Shown here piece after piece: positions 14,593 through 16,601 of a stretch of DNA of 16,601 nucleotides. Where the stretch lies: the NCBI GenBank assembly GCA_046052065.1, contig JBJOND010000068.1, forward strand, positions 1 through 16,601, read 5' to 3'. Source of the DNA: CAINEC01 sp046052065 (GTDB lineage Bacteria; Bacteroidota; Bacteroidia; AKYH767-A; OLB10). The position numbers and the translations under genes were made by a program. Each line of letters begins with the position of its first letter. The stretch's first letter is position 1. Below the pieces are notes generated by a model. It made no database searches, was not told where the DNA came from, and worked only from the letters and a program-made list of their open reading frames with translations.

Positions 14593-16601
14593 TTATCTTT
14601 GAATTGTTAAGTTACCAGTCTTAGTTGGTGTTTCTCCATCGTTTAAGTTAACGATTACGAAGTAAACTCCATCAGGACAATCAGCTCCTTTAAATACCTT
14701 GGTTGTATTGTTATATCCATCAGCTGAATAAACTTCTTTCCCCCAACGATTGATAATTTGTACGTTGTTATTTGGATAACCTTCGATGTTAGCAATTACG
14801 AATTCATCATTCTTGCTATCACCATTAGGAGTAATAATGTTTGGAATAATTACCTCACAGCCGATAGGCTCAGAAGTAGCACCAATCTTACATAATCCGC
14901 TTCCAATTGCACGAACTGAGAATGAAGGAATAGCAGTTGCAGTACCATGTGTTTCTGGTCCGTTAGGAACGTTAGCAGCAATCCATGTTGCACCACCATC
15001 TTCTGTTACCTCATAAGATACAGCTCCTGCTATAGCACCCCAAGCATAAATATACTTGTAAGTACCTGTTCCAGTTTCGCAATCTACTACTGGAGCTGGA
15101 GGGTAATTTAACACTTGAAGCGTCATATTACCAGAACCTGAACATGAACCTGAACCAACTGTTACGCTATAAGTTCCTGCCTGAGTTGTTTGATATGTTT
15201 GTGAAGTTGCACCAGAAATAGCATTTCCATTTAATGACCATTGGTATGCTGCGCCTGGGTTATTAGCATCTAACACTGGGTATGCACCACCAATACAAAT
15301 ACTATCGTTTGTTAAAGCAACTGTTAACTGAGAAGTGGTAGTGATTACGATATCGAAAGAACCTGTACAGCTATTTGTTGAACTTGTTACAACAACACTG
15401 TAAGTACCCGCAGTTGTTGGTTGATAAGTTTGAGAAGTAGCACCAGCGATAACGTTGCCGTCTAATGACCATACATAAGTACATCCTGGGTTACCAGCAT
15501 TTAATAATGGCAATGGATCATTAACACATTGAGAGAAATCGGCAGGTAAATTATCTGTTGGAGCAGGAATAACATTTACAGCTACTGTATCAGCACCAGC
15601 ACAACCAGCAACACCTGTAGTAACTTGAACATGGTAATTACCACCAGCAGTTACTTGGTAAGAAGAAGCTGTTGCACCACTGATTGGACCATTTTGATCG
15701 AACCACTGATAATTTAATCCTGATAAGTTAGTATTTAAAGTTGGCAATGTTTGACCAGCACATAATGATTGATCTGAACCTAAATCAACAGCAATTTTAT
15801 TATCAATATTAAGGATAGCAATTGTATCTACATTTTGATATTCAACACCGCAATCATCTAATAATCCGTTACCATCTGTACTTGGATTTGGATTAGCCAA
15901 TAAATAAACTGGTCCACCAGATGTAACATTACCTGCTAATTGAATAGTAAGTTGTAAAGATTTTAAAGTACTGCCTGCACAATCTCCAAATGCAGCTGCA
16001 ATTGGGAAGTTAGTTCCAGCAGCATCAACAACGATGAAGTCAGAACCATCAGGAGCGATAGAGAAACAATAAACGCTATCTGATAAATCAACTGTAAACT
16101 CGTTGAATACACAACTTGCAGAATCCGTAATTGCGAATAATGTACTATTATCAATTTGCACTTGAATATTTACAGTATCAGCACCTTCAGGAATTTCAGA
16201 TCCACACTCAGATAATAATGTATTTCCATCAAATCCTTTCTTCAACCATACTTTTGTTTGACCAACTGATAATGGATTTAAAAACGTAATTTGAACTGAA
16301 TCTGTTAATCCGTTAACACAGTTAATAGGCACTGCAGAGATTACTGGATTTGGTGTTCCAAAAGGACCGAATGAACGGAAGTCAGTTGGAATTGCAGATG
16401 AACATTGGAATACTGTATCAAATGCTAAGATAACCGTACGCTCATTACAATTTGACAATAAAATTCCGTTAGGAGTAGCTGTTAAAATTGAATCGTTGAA
16501 CGAAGGTAAAATTGGATTACACTGAGAGATGATGTTAATCTGAATATCACGACGAACAGAACCAATTAAAAATCCATTACGATATTCTTGAACCAATACC
16601 G
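14593..16601 (-). CDS. Modular surface protein with T9SS type B (gliding-associated) C-terminal domain, N-terminus outside window
   Basis: The frame is open to the window edge, so this is the C-terminal ~668 residues of a larger protein. Numbering residues from 16596: about 1-20 (EYRNGFLIGSVRRDIQIN) match the end of a module common in Bacteroidota surface proteins; 55-147 and 166-262 are two related modules; 268-345, 346-422 and 423-498 are three Ig/PKD-like repeats with the pattern 'C..G..P.L......YQW...G..I.GATS.TYQ...AGTYSV'; 500-580 is another beta-rich segment; 583-667 is the gliding-motility-associated C-terminal domain (PNIITPNGDSKNDEFVI, 'IINRWGKEVY', 'CPDGVYFVIV'), the type B sorting signal. 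Such proteins are exported by the T9SS and attached to the cell surface, and act as adhesins or gliding-related proteins. A strong terminator follows. Paired cysteines in the modules suggest disulfides. Confidence 0.9.
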   Translation of the reverse strand, partial: VLVQEYRNGFLIGSVRRDIQINIISQCNPILPSFNDSILTATPNGILLSNCNERTVILAFDTVFQCSSAIPTDFRSFGPFGTPNPVISAVPINCVNGLTDSVQITFLNPLSVGQTKVWLKKGFDGNTLLSECGSEIPEGADTVNIQVQIDNSTLFAITDSASCVFNEFTVDLSDSVYCFSIAPDGSDFIVVDAAGTNFPIAAAFGDCAGSTLKSLQLTIQLAGNVTSGGPVYLLANPNPSTDGNGLLDDCGVEYQNVDTIAILNIDNKIAVDLGSDQSLCAGQTLPTLNTNLSGLNYQWFDQNGPISGATASSYQVTAGGNYHVQVTTGVAGCAGADTVAVNVIPAPTDNLPADFSQCVNDPLPLLNAGNPGCTYVWSLDGNVIAGATSQTYQPTTAGTYSVVVTSSTNSCTGSFDIVITTTSQLTVALTNDSICIGGAYPVLDANNPGAAYQWSLNGNAISGATSQTYQTTQAGTYSVTVGSGSCSGSGNMTLQVLNYPPAPVVDCETGTGTYKYIYAWGAIAGAVSYEVTEDGGATWIAANVPNGPETHGTATAIPSFSVRAIGSGLCKIGATSEPIGCEVIIPNIITPNGDSKNDEFVIANIEGYPNNNVQIINRWGKEVYSADGYNNTTKVFKGADCPDGVYFVIVNLNDGETPTKTGNLTIQR
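15103..15795 (-). repeat. Three tandem Ig/PKD-like protein repeats
   Basis: Three consecutive modules of about 76-78 residues each lie at 15562-15795, 15331-15561 and 15103-15330. All share an early cysteine, a 'YxWS/F' strand, an 'I-S/A-GATSQTYQ'-like turn and a 'AGTYSV'-like closing strand. The second and third are closest (both have GATSQTYQ and AGTYSV), but their DNA has diverged at many third positions, so the duplication is not recent. Confidence 0.75.
15811..16434 (-). repeat. Two related ~95-residue modules upstream of the Ig-like repeats
   Basis: The modules are at about 16156-16434 and 15811-16101. They align by eye over 'F/Y-C.S......DF', a central Cys, 'S.Q.T...L..G', a 'DGN.LL..CG.E' turn and a final 'DT..I.V/L'. 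I recall similar modules from other Bacteroidota T9SS surface proteins, but I know no name for them. Confidence 0.55.

Noticed and set aside
14786..15016. 76-residue + strand frame opposite the T9SS type B gene
   Set aside because: It is antisense to a well-supported gene, with no signal or domain.

Overview
The window looks like chromosomal DNA from a member of the Bacteroidota; I cannot resolve the family. The evidence is a low-GC genome, TAnnTTTG-type -7 promoter boxes upstream of several genes, no strong Shine-Dalgarno sequences, and three secreted proteins that end in type IX secretion system (T9SS) sorting domains (two type A, one type B/gliding-associated).

Layout. Positions 2-4857 (+ strand) hold the 3' part of an AsmA-like protein, a membrane sensor histidine kinase (GTG start), hemW, a cyclase-family hydrolase joined to hemW by an ATGA overlap, and purQ with its own promoter. 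At 4858-5050 lies an unusually GC-rich stretch that can fold into a compact nested structure, followed by a strong intrinsic terminator embedded in the 3' end of the convergent antitoxin gene. Positions 4998-9973 (- strand) look like an accessory block: a HigA-type antitoxin with no visible toxin, then two abutting, AT-rich genes for large T9SS type A cell-surface proteins. Positions 10159-12236 (- strand) are a compact housekeeping operon, yicC-gmk-nadD. Positions 12282-14480 (- strand) are a second compact operon, metF - ArsC/Spx-like thiol protein - EamA transporter. From 14593 to the window end (- strand) is the C-terminal part of a large modular T9SS type B protein, closed by an 11-bp GC-rich terminator.

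Most of the content is ordinary core metabolism (haem chaperoning, purine synthesis, guanylate and NAD synthesis, one-carbon metabolism) plus cell-surface proteins typical of the phylum. The best candidate for something undescribed is the structured element at 4862-4949. Its possible helices follow the order 5'-P1-P2-P3-P1'-P4-P2', a nested pseudoknot. I do not recognise it as a known RNA family. No defence system, CRISPR array, insertion sequence, tRNA or rRNA was seen.
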